Source: Phycisphaerales bacterium (GTDB lineage Bacteria > Planctomycetota > Phycisphaerae > Tepidisphaerales > Tepidisphaeraceae). Taken from it: 14,396 bases of DNA. This document shows, one piece after another, positions 1-6,289 of this stretch (its first letter is position 1; each line of letters opens with the position of its first letter). The notes under the pieces were generated by a model. The model was given only the letters and a program-made list of their open reading frames with translations. It ran no database searches and had not been told where the DNA came from. Both the position numbers and the translations under genes were made by a program. The stretch spans positions 1 to 14,396 of the forward strand of contig JAQGHP010000265.1 in the NCBI GenBank assembly GCA_028288775.1. The letters are read 5' to 3'.

Positions 1-847
1 TCATTATGGATGATGGACGATTCGCATCCGACGGCGACTGCACCTTCCGCGTGTAGTACCGCAGCCCCACGCTGAAAAAGTTATGCGCCAGCTTCAAGCT
101 CGAGCCCGCCTCGCCGCCCGGCCGGCAGCGGCCTTCGCGGAGGCAATCGAGGATGGCCTCGCGTGTGTTCGCCTCGGGCGGAAATTCCGTCCACGTGCGG
201 CCGACGTTGAAGAGGCCGTGGTCGTCGCTCCCGGCGGTGCGGGCCTTGTGCCAGGGCTGCGGCCACCGCGCCGCCATGCCGTGCTTCGCGGCCAATTCCT
301 CGATCCGCTCGGGAGTCAGTGCGTCCACGAATGGCTCAAACGCCTCGCGGTGCAAAACGCTGTGCGCTCCGTTCAGGCACTCGAAGCCCTTGAACATTAG
401 CGCCAGTTTTTCCAGGTGAACGCGTTCCAGCCGATCGTTCTGCCGGTAGAGCGGATGGGCGACCGAGTGCGCGATCCGCTCGCGCTCGACGATCTCCGCG
501 ACCGCGTAAATGTCCTGAGCAACCGCCTGCATCGCGTCGTGCTGGGCCTGGGTGATGCCCCAGACGAGCAGGTGGATTTTGCAATGGTCTTCCGGGAAGT
601 AGCAGGTCAGCTCTTCGCCGACGAGCACGTCCGCATGGGAGAGTTGGTGAACGCCTTCCAGGGAGTCGTGGTCAGTGATGGTGACGAAATCCATGTTGCG
701 GCGTTTGGCCTGGGCATGGACTTCCTCGGGAGCGCTGTAGCTCTCCGGGCACCCGATCGCGTTGAGCACGGCCTCGTCGGCCTCGTTGCTGGCGACGCTG
801 TGGCAGTGCAGATCGACACGGATAGGACGGGGGAGGGACGCGCTCAT
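1..847 (-). CDS. PHP-domain metal-dependent phosphoesterase-like protein, C-terminus cut by window edge
   Basis: An open frame of 282 codons runs from an ATG at 847 to the left edge with no stop, so the protein is 5' complete and 3' partial. The PHP metal-site motifs are in the expected order: DLHCH (residues 12-16), ITDHD (57-61), a glutamate pair at 78-79, AHP (130-132) and GSDDH (206-210). PHP domains are metal-dependent phosphoesterase or hydrolase folds. This variant (TDHD, then YFPED and HLLVWGIT) resembles the N-terminal PHP module that in Planctomycetota and Verrucomicrobiota is often fused to a family 4 glycosyltransferase, so a glycosyltransferase may follow outside the window; that part is inference. 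The start is supported by an AAAGGAG Shine-Dalgarno six bases upstream. The substrate is unknown. The PHP call is firm. Confidence 0.88.
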   Translation of the reverse strand, partial: MSASLPRPIRVDLHCHSVASNEADEAVLNAIGCPESYSAPEEVHAQAKRRNMDFVTITDHDSLEGVHQLSHADVLVGEELTCYFPEDHCKIHLLVWGITQAQHDAMQAVAQDIYAVAEIVERERIAHSVAHPLYRQNDRLERVHLEKLALMFKGFECLNGAHSVLHREAFEPFVDALTPERIEELAAKHGMAARWPQPWHKARTAGSDDHGLFNVGRTWTEFPPEANTREAILDCLREGRCRPGGEAGSSLKLAHNFFSVGLRYYTRKVQSPSDANRPSSIM

Positions 848-853
848 GGGCGG

Positions 854-860
854 CTCCTTT
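854..860 (-). promoter_or_regulatory. Shine-Dalgarno for the PHP gene
   Basis: On the minus strand AAAGGAG lies six bases before the ATG at 847. It is one of the clearest ribosome binding sites in the window and fixes the start of the PHP protein. Confidence 0.75.
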
Positions 861-863
861 GGT

Positions 864-877
864 TTGGCCGCGGCCAA
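864..877. promoter_or_regulatory. Perfect 14-bp palindrome just upstream of the PHP ribosome binding site
   Basis: TTGGCCGCGGCCAA is a perfect dyad ending four bases before the Shine-Dalgarno of the PHP gene. It could be an operator or a small mRNA stem affecting ribosome access. A chance GC-rich palindrome is also possible, since a CCGCGG core is common in such genomes. Confidence 0.3.
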
Positions 878-1026
878 GAGTGCGTCGCAAAGACGACCCG
901 GGGTTCCATCCCCAAAGGCGGCGGCGTTCGGACGCCAGCCGCGTTGTTCCGGAAGGTTCCGGAGCCCGCGATGGCACTGTCCGACACGTACAGCATCGGC
1001 CCCGCATGTCAAAACCGTGCAGGGGT

Positions 1027-1138
1027 GGTGTTAATTATTGAGGAAGTTGTGCCGTATCCGTGGTGGTCGAGTGACCGGTGCCGCCTACCCGTTGCATCCA
1101 GAATCGCCCGCGCGGCTTAACACATGGGCGTTAATTAT
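1027..1138. repeat. Pair of GGYGTTAATTAT direct repeats exactly 100 bp apart
   Basis: The 12-mer GGTGTTAATTAT starts at 1027 and GGCGTTAATTAT starts at 1127. They differ at one base and are AT-rich islands in GC-rich DNA. Each carries the palindrome TTAATTA's core (TTAA/AATT). They may be tandem promoters (minus-strand -10 boxes) or regulator sites for the PHP gene; no protein is suggested by the sequence. Confidence 0.35.
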
Positions 1139-1225
1139 CCAATAACTTACATGACGCGGGTTCTGCCGTGGAGGATGGCTGGCTCCACGTTTCAGGATTT
1201 GGCAGAAGAGTGCCACACGCAATCT

Positions 1226-2716
1226 TCACGGAAAAAACATCGATTCGGAATGAGAATGGATCGGACGCCATCGCCGCAGCAGGGCCGTCGGCGCTGAGGC
1301 CACGATGCGCAGGAGATCGCCTGAGCTGACATGCGTCGCGTAATCGCGGCTGAGTGGCGGCCTCAGCAGCCGCGACGGCCACTCCCGCACCAGCGCCGCC
1401 AGCACGTCCCCAATCAGCGCGCCCTCGAGCGAGCATTCGGGGCAAACGTCCGCGAGCACGCCCTCGAGGGTGAAGAAGGCCTTGCGAAACAACAGGAGGC
1501 GCGGCGCGAAGCGCGCGCCGGACAATGCCAGCGCATCGAGCAGCCGCATCGCCCACGTCGGCCCGGGGAGCGCCAGGCCGCGCAGTTGGCCCATCGCTTC
1601 ATCCACGTGCGTCCGGATTGTCACCTCGCGCGTGCCGCGGCCGGTCAAATTTCTAACCGCCCGCGCCACCGCACGGGCGTCCATCCGCAGACCGCCCACG
1701 ATGATTTGCGAAAGCGCCTCGCGGTCCGCGGTAGTGAGCCGCCCGGCGAGGCTCCAGTCCAGGATCGCCAGCCGCCCGTCGCGCGTGGCGAACAGATTCC
1801 CCGCATGCGGGTCGCCGTGAAACAGCACGGACGGGTCGCGCGACAGGACCACCTGCGAAAGCAGCGCCCGGACCATCGCATGAAACAGCCCCGTCCGCCG
1901 CGAGGCGGTCAGACTATGTGTGTCCGTCACCTTCTTCCCGTACACCCGCTCCATCGCCGTGAGGGTGCTCGTGGAGAACGGGAGCAGCGCCGGGACCTGC
2001 ACGTCGGTGCGGCCGGAGAACTGTTTCGCCGCCGCCCGCAAATGCGACTGCTCGTGCTCGAAACGCACTTCATGCGTGAGCAGCTCGGCGACTTCGTCGA
2101 AGATTTGGTGGTAATCCAAGTCGGGCAGCCCGTACGCCGCCTGCCGTTCTTCCAGGTAATCGCTCAGGCGGCCGAGGATTTCCAGGTCTTCTTCCAGCCG
2201 CTCGGTGACCCCCGGCTTGAGCAATTTGGCGACGGCATGCCGCCGGGGCGCGCCGGGCGGGTCGGCGCGATCAGACCAGGTCATTGGAACGATCACCGCG
2301 ACGCTCGCCTCCGCCAGATGCCGCTCGGCGATCCGGATGCGATACCGCCGCATGTGCCGTCCCAGCTCGCGCTCGAGGATCGGCCGCACCTGCCCGGCGG
2401 GCGTCTGCGAGGGCATCGTCTCCAATCGCTGCAACTGCCTGCGGAGCATGGGATCCAGGTGCGCGTTGCGCGCGATGACCTGCCCGAGCTTGTGCAGTGC
2501 CGGGCACGCGTGAAGGAGCGGAATCAGCCGCCGCGACGCACTCGCCCCGGCGGGCAGCCCGGCCTGCGCCGCCAGAATTTCGCCCAGTCGGCCGGCTGAA
2601 AGACGCTGAAGAAAAAAGCTGAGCCCGTCCGCCACGATCGCCCGGTAATCCGCATAGCGCTCGGGCACCAGCCCGTCAAGCTCAGCGGGGTCGATTTGAA
2701 GTGCCGTGTGCAGCAT
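1226..2716 (-). CDS. ABC1/UbiB (AarF/COQ8) family atypical kinase-like protein
   Basis: A protein of 496 residues from the ATG at 2716. UbiB/COQ8 proteins are atypical kinases or ATPases that support isoprenoid-quinone biosynthesis at membranes. Family marks seen (496-residue numbering): KLGQ (76-79, the KxGQ motif), a VAK lysine (about 164), HGDPHAGN (300-307, catalytic loop) and LDWS (319-322, replacing the usual DFG). The alanine-rich loop normally reading A-S-x-A-Q-V-H is here ASVAVIVP, so QVH is lost. No C-terminal transmembrane pair is obvious, unlike E. coli UbiB, although the length is similar. The first possible ATG is at 2737, but its seven extra codons come from a heptamer repeat, so I prefer 2716; no SD is visible for either. 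It probably shares a transcript with the small membrane protein upstream. No other quinone gene is nearby, so a ubiquinone role is unproven. Confidence 0.87.
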   Translation of the reverse strand: MLHTALQIDPAELDGLVPERYADYRAIVADGLSFFLQRLSAGRLGEILAAQAGLPAGASASRRLIPLLHACPALHKLGQVIARNAHLDPMLRRQLQRLETMPSQTPAGQVRPILERELGRHMRRYRIRIAERHLAEASVAVIVPMTWSDRADPPGAPRRHAVAKLLKPGVTERLEEDLEILGRLSDYLEERQAAYGLPDLDYHQIFDEVAELLTHEVRFEHEQSHLRAAAKQFSGRTDVQVPALLPFSTSTLTAMERVYGKKVTDTHSLTASRRTGLFHAMVRALLSQVVLSRDPSVLFHGDPHAGNLFATRDGRLAILDWSLAGRLTTADREALSQIIVGGLRMDARAVARAVRNLTGRGTREVTIRTHVDEAMGQLRGLALPGPTWAMRLLDALALSGARFAPRLLLFRKAFFTLEGVLADVCPECSLEGALIGDVLAALVREWPSRLLRPPLSRDYATHVSSGDLLRIVASAPTALLRRWRPIHSHSESMFFP

Positions 2717-2732
2717 GACGTTTGTCACAGAC

Positions 2733-2760
2733 GTCATTCGTCATTTGTCACTTGTCATTT
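2733..2760. repeat. Tandem heptamer array, four units of GTCAYTY
   Basis: Four consecutive 7-bp units read GTCATTC, GTCATTT, GTCACTT, GTCATTT on the plus strand. On the minus strand, the coding direction here, each unit contains ATGAC or GTGAC, that is, a start codon overlapping TGA. The stop of the small membrane protein (2755-2757) lies in one unit and the most upstream ATG of the ABC1 gene (2737) in another. Unit length seven is not a multiple of three, so the overlaps appear in all three frames. Confidence 0.8.
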
Positions 2761-2946
2761 GCCAAACGCCGGCCCTGGCATCACGAATCCCTGCACGATC
2801 GGCGGGGTCGGCCGGACCGGCGCGTGCCGATACCACCGCAAGGCGAACACAGCGGCCGTTATGAGGATCGCGATCAGCAGCAGCGCCGCCCAAAGCGGGA
2901 TGTACAGGCCATCTGCCCGGGCATCGTTCGGCCGTCGTGCCCACAT
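2755..2946 (-). CDS. Small single-pass membrane protein, function unknown
   Basis: A frame of 63 codons with a hydrophilic, Arg-rich N-terminus (about 1-14), one strongly hydrophobic helix (about residues 16-40, ending at LRWYRH) and a short Pro-rich tail ending PGPAFGK. This topology is typical of small inner-membrane proteins and is hard to explain as antisense noise, since the opposite strand here is not coding: the real serB start lies further downstream at 3098. GGGAGGT sits directly before the ATG, closer than usual. It precedes the ABC1/UbiB-like gene on the same strand with 38 bases between (17 to the upstream alternative start), suggesting an operon. I do not recognise the family. 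The existence of the gene is likely but not certain. Confidence 0.55.
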   Translation of the reverse strand: MWARRPNDARADGLYIPLWAALLLIAILITAAVFALRWYRHAPVRPTPPIVQGFVMPGPAFGK

Positions 2947-3060
2947 ACCTCCCGTGTACCATGCCCGGCCCGATTCGATAACGGCGTACTTTCGCGCTAC
3001 TTGTGAAGCGTTGGCGTTTAGGAACTCACAGTTGCGGCAGGCGAGGTCTGCCTACCTGCC

Positions 3061-3088
3061 TTGCCTCCGATCCCGCGCCCTCTACAAT
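3061..3088 (+). promoter_or_regulatory. Sigma-70-like promoter for serB (TTGCCT, 16 bp, TACAAT)
   Basis: TTGCCT (3061-3066) and TACAAT (3083-3088) are separated by 16 bp. Transcription should start near 3095, only about three bases before the TTG start of serB, implying a leaderless or near-leaderless mRNA. This agrees with the absence of any Shine-Dalgarno before serB. Confidence 0.5.
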
Positions 3089-3097
3089 CACGGCCCC

Positions 3098-4330
3098 TTG
3101 GCCGAAGCCACCCAATCGATCCTCCTGCTCCACGTCACGGGCGAAGACCGCCCGGGAATCACCGCGTCCCTCACGCGCATCCTGGGGCGCGAGAACATCG
3201 AAATCCTCGACATCAACCAGACCGTCATTCACAGGACGCTTCTGCTGGGGATGCTCGTGCGGATTCCGCCGAGTGTTGAATCGACAGCGGTGTTGAAGGA
3301 TCTGCTCTTCACCGCGCACCATGCCGACCTGCGGCTGCGCATCACGCCGGTGGACGACGACCAATACGACGCGTGGGTGCAGCGGCAGGGGAAGCCGCGG
3401 TTCATCCTCACGCTGCTGGCCCGGCGGCTGGGGGCGGAGCACCTTGCCGCGGTGTCGGCGGTGGTGGCCGAGCAGGGGCTGAACATCGACATCATCACCC
3501 GCCTCTCCGGCCGGCCCCCGCGGATCGACGACGGCCGGCCCCGCCGGGCGTGCGTCGAGTTCTCCGTCCGCGGCCAGCCGCGTGACGAGGACGCGCTGCG
3601 GGCGGCACTAATGCAATCCACCCGCGAGCACCCGATCGACATCGCCTGGCAGCGCGACAACATTTACCGCCGCATCCGCCGGCTCGTCGCGTTCGACATG
3701 GATTCGACGCTCATCCGCCACGAGGTGATCGACGAACTGGCCCGCGAGGCGGGCGTGTACGAGCAAGTTTCCGACATCACCGAATCCGCCATGCGCGGCG
3801 AGCTGGATTTCGACCAGTCGCTGGTTCGCCGGGTTGCGCTGCTCAAGGGCCTGCCCGAATCGACGCTGCAGCGCGTCGCGGGACGTTTGAACCTCACGGA
3901 GGGGGCCGAGCGCCTGCTCGCCGCGTTGAAATCCTTCGGCTACAAGACCGCCATAATCTCCGGCGGGTTCGCCTACTTCGGCCGCCATTTGCAGGAAAAA
4001 CTCGGCATCGACTACGTTCGCACCAACGATCTGGAGATCGAGCAGGGCGTGCTGACCGGCCGCGTGAAGGGGGAGATCATCAACGCCCAGCGCAAGGCGC
4101 AGTTGCTGGAGGAGATCGCCGGGCAGGAGAACATTTCGCTCCAGCAGACGATCGCGGTGGGCGACGGGGCGAACGACCTTCCGATGTTGGCCGTGGCGGG
4201 ATTGGGGATCGCATTTCACGCCAAGCCGCTGGTCGCGCAGAGCGCGCGGCATAAGATATCGACGCTGGGGTTGGATTCGATACTGTACCTCATCGGCGTG
4301 CGCGACCGCGATCTGTTGGAGGAGCGGTAG
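3098..4330 (+). CDS. serB: Phosphoserine phosphatase SerB with two N-terminal ACT domains
   Basis: Converts O-phosphoserine to L-serine, the last step of the phosphorylated serine pathway, in the cytoplasm. Two ACT-type regulatory domains lie at about residues 7-85 (starting LLHVTGEDRPGIT) and 100-185 (starting FILTLLARRLG). They are followed by a HAD phosphatase core: DMDST (200-204, nucleophile D200), SGG (288-290), the motif III lysine near 333 and GDGANDLPML (355-364). From the TTG at 3098 the protein is 410 residues, matching the two-ACT SerB class known from mycobacteria. The frame stays open back to 2696, but that 5' part has no SerB homology, overlaps a minus-strand gene and the heptamer array, and lies before the probable promoter. 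The TTG start is therefore inferred from domain boundary and length. No SD is seen. The ACT domains suggest amino-acid feedback control. Confidence 0.93.
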   Translation: MAEATQSILLLHVTGEDRPGITASLTRILGRENIEILDINQTVIHRTLLLGMLVRIPPSVESTAVLKDLLFTAHHADLRLRITPVDDDQYDAWVQRQGKPRFILTLLARRLGAEHLAAVSAVVAEQGLNIDIITRLSGRPPRIDDGRPRRACVEFSVRGQPRDEDALRAALMQSTREHPIDIAWQRDNIYRRIRRLVAFDMDSTLIRHEVIDELAREAGVYEQVSDITESAMRGELDFDQSLVRRVALLKGLPESTLQRVAGRLNLTEGAERLLAALKSFGYKTAIISGGFAYFGRHLQEKLGIDYVRTNDLEIEQGVLTGRVKGEIINAQRKAQLLEEIAGQENISLQQTIAVGDGANDLPMLAVAGLGIAFHAKPLVAQSARHKISTLGLDSILYLIGVRDRDLLEER

Positions 4331-4358
4331 ATCCGGCTCCGCCGAGCGTTCCCCTATT

Positions 4359-4382
4359 GTGGCACGGGTTTTCAACCCGTGC
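4359..4382. repeat. REP-like palindrome, left arm
   Basis: A 24-bp unit beginning GTGGCACGGG. Bases 4362-4382 fold into a 9-bp stem (GCACGGGTT/AACCCGTGC) around TTC. It is repeated exactly, in inverted orientation, at 4428-4451. It lies just after serB, so the hairpin could also stabilise or end that transcript, although no T-run follows. Confidence 0.85.
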
Positions 4383-4427
4383 TTAGTGCGTCAGTCGTGA
4401 GCGGTTCCTCGACTTCCTACACACTTT

Positions 4428-4451
4428 GCACGGGTTGAAAACCCGTGCCAC
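4428..4451. repeat. REP-like palindrome, right arm
   Basis: Exact reverse complement of 4359-4382 over all 24 bases, with the same 9-bp internal hairpin. The two arms flank 45 bases of unrelated sequence, the arrangement of paired REP elements (BIME-like). The outer flanks (CTAT next to each arm) are also related, so the repeated unit is slightly longer than 24 bp. Confidence 0.85.
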
Positions 4452-4531
4452 GGGATAGCGGAAGAATCGTTCGACAAAGCCGAATCTACACAATGCCCCT
4501 GCTGCCCTGAACCAAAACCACAGGATTCCAA

Positions 4532-6223
4532 TTGTTGTACCTGCTCGCATTCAAATCCATCAGCGGCTGGCTCTCCGGCGACGACGTCGCCATCGGACTC
4601 GCCCGCCTCTCGCTCGCGATTACGCTCGGCTTGGCGCTGGGCGGCATTCGCGTCCGCGGCATCCGGTTGGGGGTTTCCGGCGTTCTCTTTTCCGCGCTGC
4701 TCTTTGGTCAATGCGGGGTGACCGTTGACCAAAACGTCCTGCAATTCCTGCGGGATTTCGCGCTGATTCTTTTCATGTACGCGATCGGGCTGCAGGTGGG
4801 GCCGGGGTTCCTCGCGTCTTTGCGCTCCGAAGGGCTGCGGCTCAATGCCCTGTCGATCGCGGTGCTGGCATTGGGGGCGATCATGACGGCGGCGATCGTC
4901 CACGTCTTCTCGCTCTCGCATGCCTCGGCACCGGGGCTTTATGCGGGCGCGTTCACCACCACGCCGGGCTTGGCCGCGGGGCAGGAAACGCTGCGCCACG
5001 CCCTCGCGAAGACCGCCGACGGTGGCGCGGCGGCGGTCGCGAACGCGGGCCTCGCGTACACGGTCGCGTATCCGTTCGGCATCGTCGGGCCGATTCTCGT
5101 GGTCGCGGCACTCCGCCGGATCTTTCGCATAAACATCGCCGCCGAGCGCACGCAGCTCGCGGCGTTGGAGCTGACGCGGCACGCGCCCATCAGCGTAGTG
5201 GACTTTGAAGTGACCGAGCCCGTCTACTCGGGCATGGCGCTCAAGGACCATCCGCTGATCCGCCGCAACGGGGTGGTCCTCAGTCGCCTGCTCCGCGACG
5301 AGGTGCTCGCGGTGCCCACGGGTGAGACGGAGATTCGCGTGGGCGACGTCTTCCGCGCCGTCGGCCCGCAGCCGCGGGTGGCGGAATTGGTGACCGCCTT
5401 GGGCCGCCCCAGCACCGCGGACCTGGGCCGCATCTCGGCGGGGAACATCCAGCGGATGGATTTGCTGGTCACGCGCACGCAGGTATTGCGGCGGCCGCTG
5501 CGCGACCTCGACCTCATCCGCCGCACCGGCGTCACCATCGCCCGCGTCACGCGCTCGGGCGTGGACCTCGTCCCCACTGCCTCCTTACGGCTGTCGTTCG
5601 CCGACCGCGTCACCGTCGTCGGCCCCGAGGCCGGGGTCAAAATCGTCGAAACCGAAATGGGCAACTCCCCCGACAAGCTCGATCGCCCGCAGCTCATCCC
5701 CATCTTTGTCGGTATCATGCTTGGCGTGGTCGTCGGCTGCATCCCGTTCACCATCCCCGGGCTGGGCACCACGCTCAAGATCGGACTGGCCGGCGGCCCG
5801 CTGCTCGCGGCCATCGCCCTCTCGCAGTTGGGAAATGTCGGCTCGATCGTCTGGTACATGCCCGTGGCCGCGAACCAGCTTTTTCGCGATTTTGGCCTGG
5901 CCGTCTTCCTCGCATGCGTGGGGCTGCAATCGGGCGACCATTTCCTCCAGCAGCTCACCCACGGCGGCCTCGCCTTCGCCGCGTGGGGCGCCGCCATCAC
6001 CATGCTGCCCGTGCTGCTGGTGGGAATCGCCGCACGGGTCTTCTTCAAGATGAACTTCCTCACCCTCAGCGGCTGGGTCGCCGGTGCGATGACCAGTTCC
6101 CCCGCGCTGCTCTTCACCAACGACCTGACGCATTCGGACGCGCCGTCGGTCGCCTATGCCGCGGTAGCGCCGCTGGCGACGCTCACGCCGATCCTGTGCG
6201 CGCAGTTGCTGGTGATGCGGTAA
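4532..6223 (+). CDS. AspT/YidE-type antiporter-like transporter with two RCK_C domains
   Basis: A 563-residue integral membrane protein of the aspartate:alanine exchanger superfamily. The architecture is symmetrical: a hydrophobic Asp-Al_Ex-type half (about 1-205, with FALILFMYAIGLQVGPGF and an FTTTPGLAAG loop), two soluble RCK_C/TrkA-C domains (about 215-290 and 305-380), then a second hydrophobic half (about 390-563, with FLACVGLQSGDHFL and GAMTSSPALLF). The two halves share the GLQ-G and T-P/S-PAL signatures, an internal duplication. AspT exchanges aspartate for alanine; most YidE/YbjL relatives have no known substrate, so I do not assign one. RCK_C domains suggest ligand-gated control. 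The start is TTG with ACAGGA six bases upstream; no in-frame ATG gives a sensible alternative. It stands alone behind the REP pair. Confidence 0.87.
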   Translation: MLYLLAFKSISGWLSGDDVAIGLARLSLAITLGLALGGIRVRGIRLGVSGVLFSALLFGQCGVTVDQNVLQFLRDFALILFMYAIGLQVGPGFLASLRSEGLRLNALSIAVLALGAIMTAAIVHVFSLSHASAPGLYAGAFTTTPGLAAGQETLRHALAKTADGGAAAVANAGLAYTVAYPFGIVGPILVVAALRRIFRINIAAERTQLAALELTRHAPISVVDFEVTEPVYSGMALKDHPLIRRNGVVLSRLLRDEVLAVPTGETEIRVGDVFRAVGPQPRVAELVTALGRPSTADLGRISAGNIQRMDLLVTRTQVLRRPLRDLDLIRRTGVTIARVTRSGVDLVPTASLRLSFADRVTVVGPEAGVKIVETEMGNSPDKLDRPQLIPIFVGIMLGVVVGCIPFTIPGLGTTLKIGLAGGPLLAAIALSQLGNVGSIVWYMPVAANQLFRDFGLAVFLACVGLQSGDHFLQQLTHGGLAFAAWGAAITMLPVLLVGIAARVFFKMNFLTLSGWVAGAMTSSPALLFTNDLTHSDAPSVAYAAVAPLATLTPILCAQLLVMR

Positions 6224-6289
6224 ACTCCGTCAAGCCAAGTCGCCCTGCACCCTCGCGGGATAGGGACAGAAGCTTCCTGAATAAGGCCA

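Larger units (their letters stand above)
848..1225. other. Intergenic gap between the PHP and ABC1 genes
   Basis: No convincing gene is present here; plus-strand frames that enter it are read-through of antisense frames from the PHP gene. It holds the PHP Shine-Dalgarno and palindrome, a short hairpin (GGCGT-TCGG-ACGCC, about 928-941), a 7-bp stem with a 9-base loop (1167-1189) that may lie in the 3' end of the ABC1 transcript, and two copies of GGYGTTAATTAT at 1027-1038 and 1127-1138. Read on the minus strand those copies contain AATAAT and GATAAT, possible -10 elements for the PHP gene, but no good -35 is correctly spaced. Confidence 0.6.

Noticed and set aside
416..1120. Plus-strand frame of 234 codons
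   Set aside because: It is antisense to the PHP gene, whose metal motifs are all on the minus strand, and then runs into non-coding DNA.
1331..2599. Plus-strand frame of 422 codons opposite the ABC1 gene
   Set aside because: Composition is Arg/Gln/Pro-rich with no domain; the minus strand encodes clear kinase motifs. A typical GC-rich shadow.
2733..2760. CRISPR-like repeat
   Set aside because: Units are 7 bp, directly abutting, with no spacers and no cas genes.
2696..3097. 5' extension of the serB frame
   Set aside because: No ACT or HAD similarity, crosses the heptamer array and an opposing gene, and lies upstream of the likely promoter. The 410-residue form from 3098 matches the family.
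3608..4375. Minus-strand frame of 255 codons
   Set aside because: Antisense to the SerB catalytic domain and ending in the REP element; no recognisable protein.
4452..4531. Promoter for the transporter gene
   Set aside because: CACAAT near 4491 resembles a -10, but no -35 lies at a usable distance.
5224..6120. Minus-strand frame of 298 codons
   Set aside because: Antisense to the transporter; Ser/Arg/Pro-rich shadow without membrane or domain pattern.
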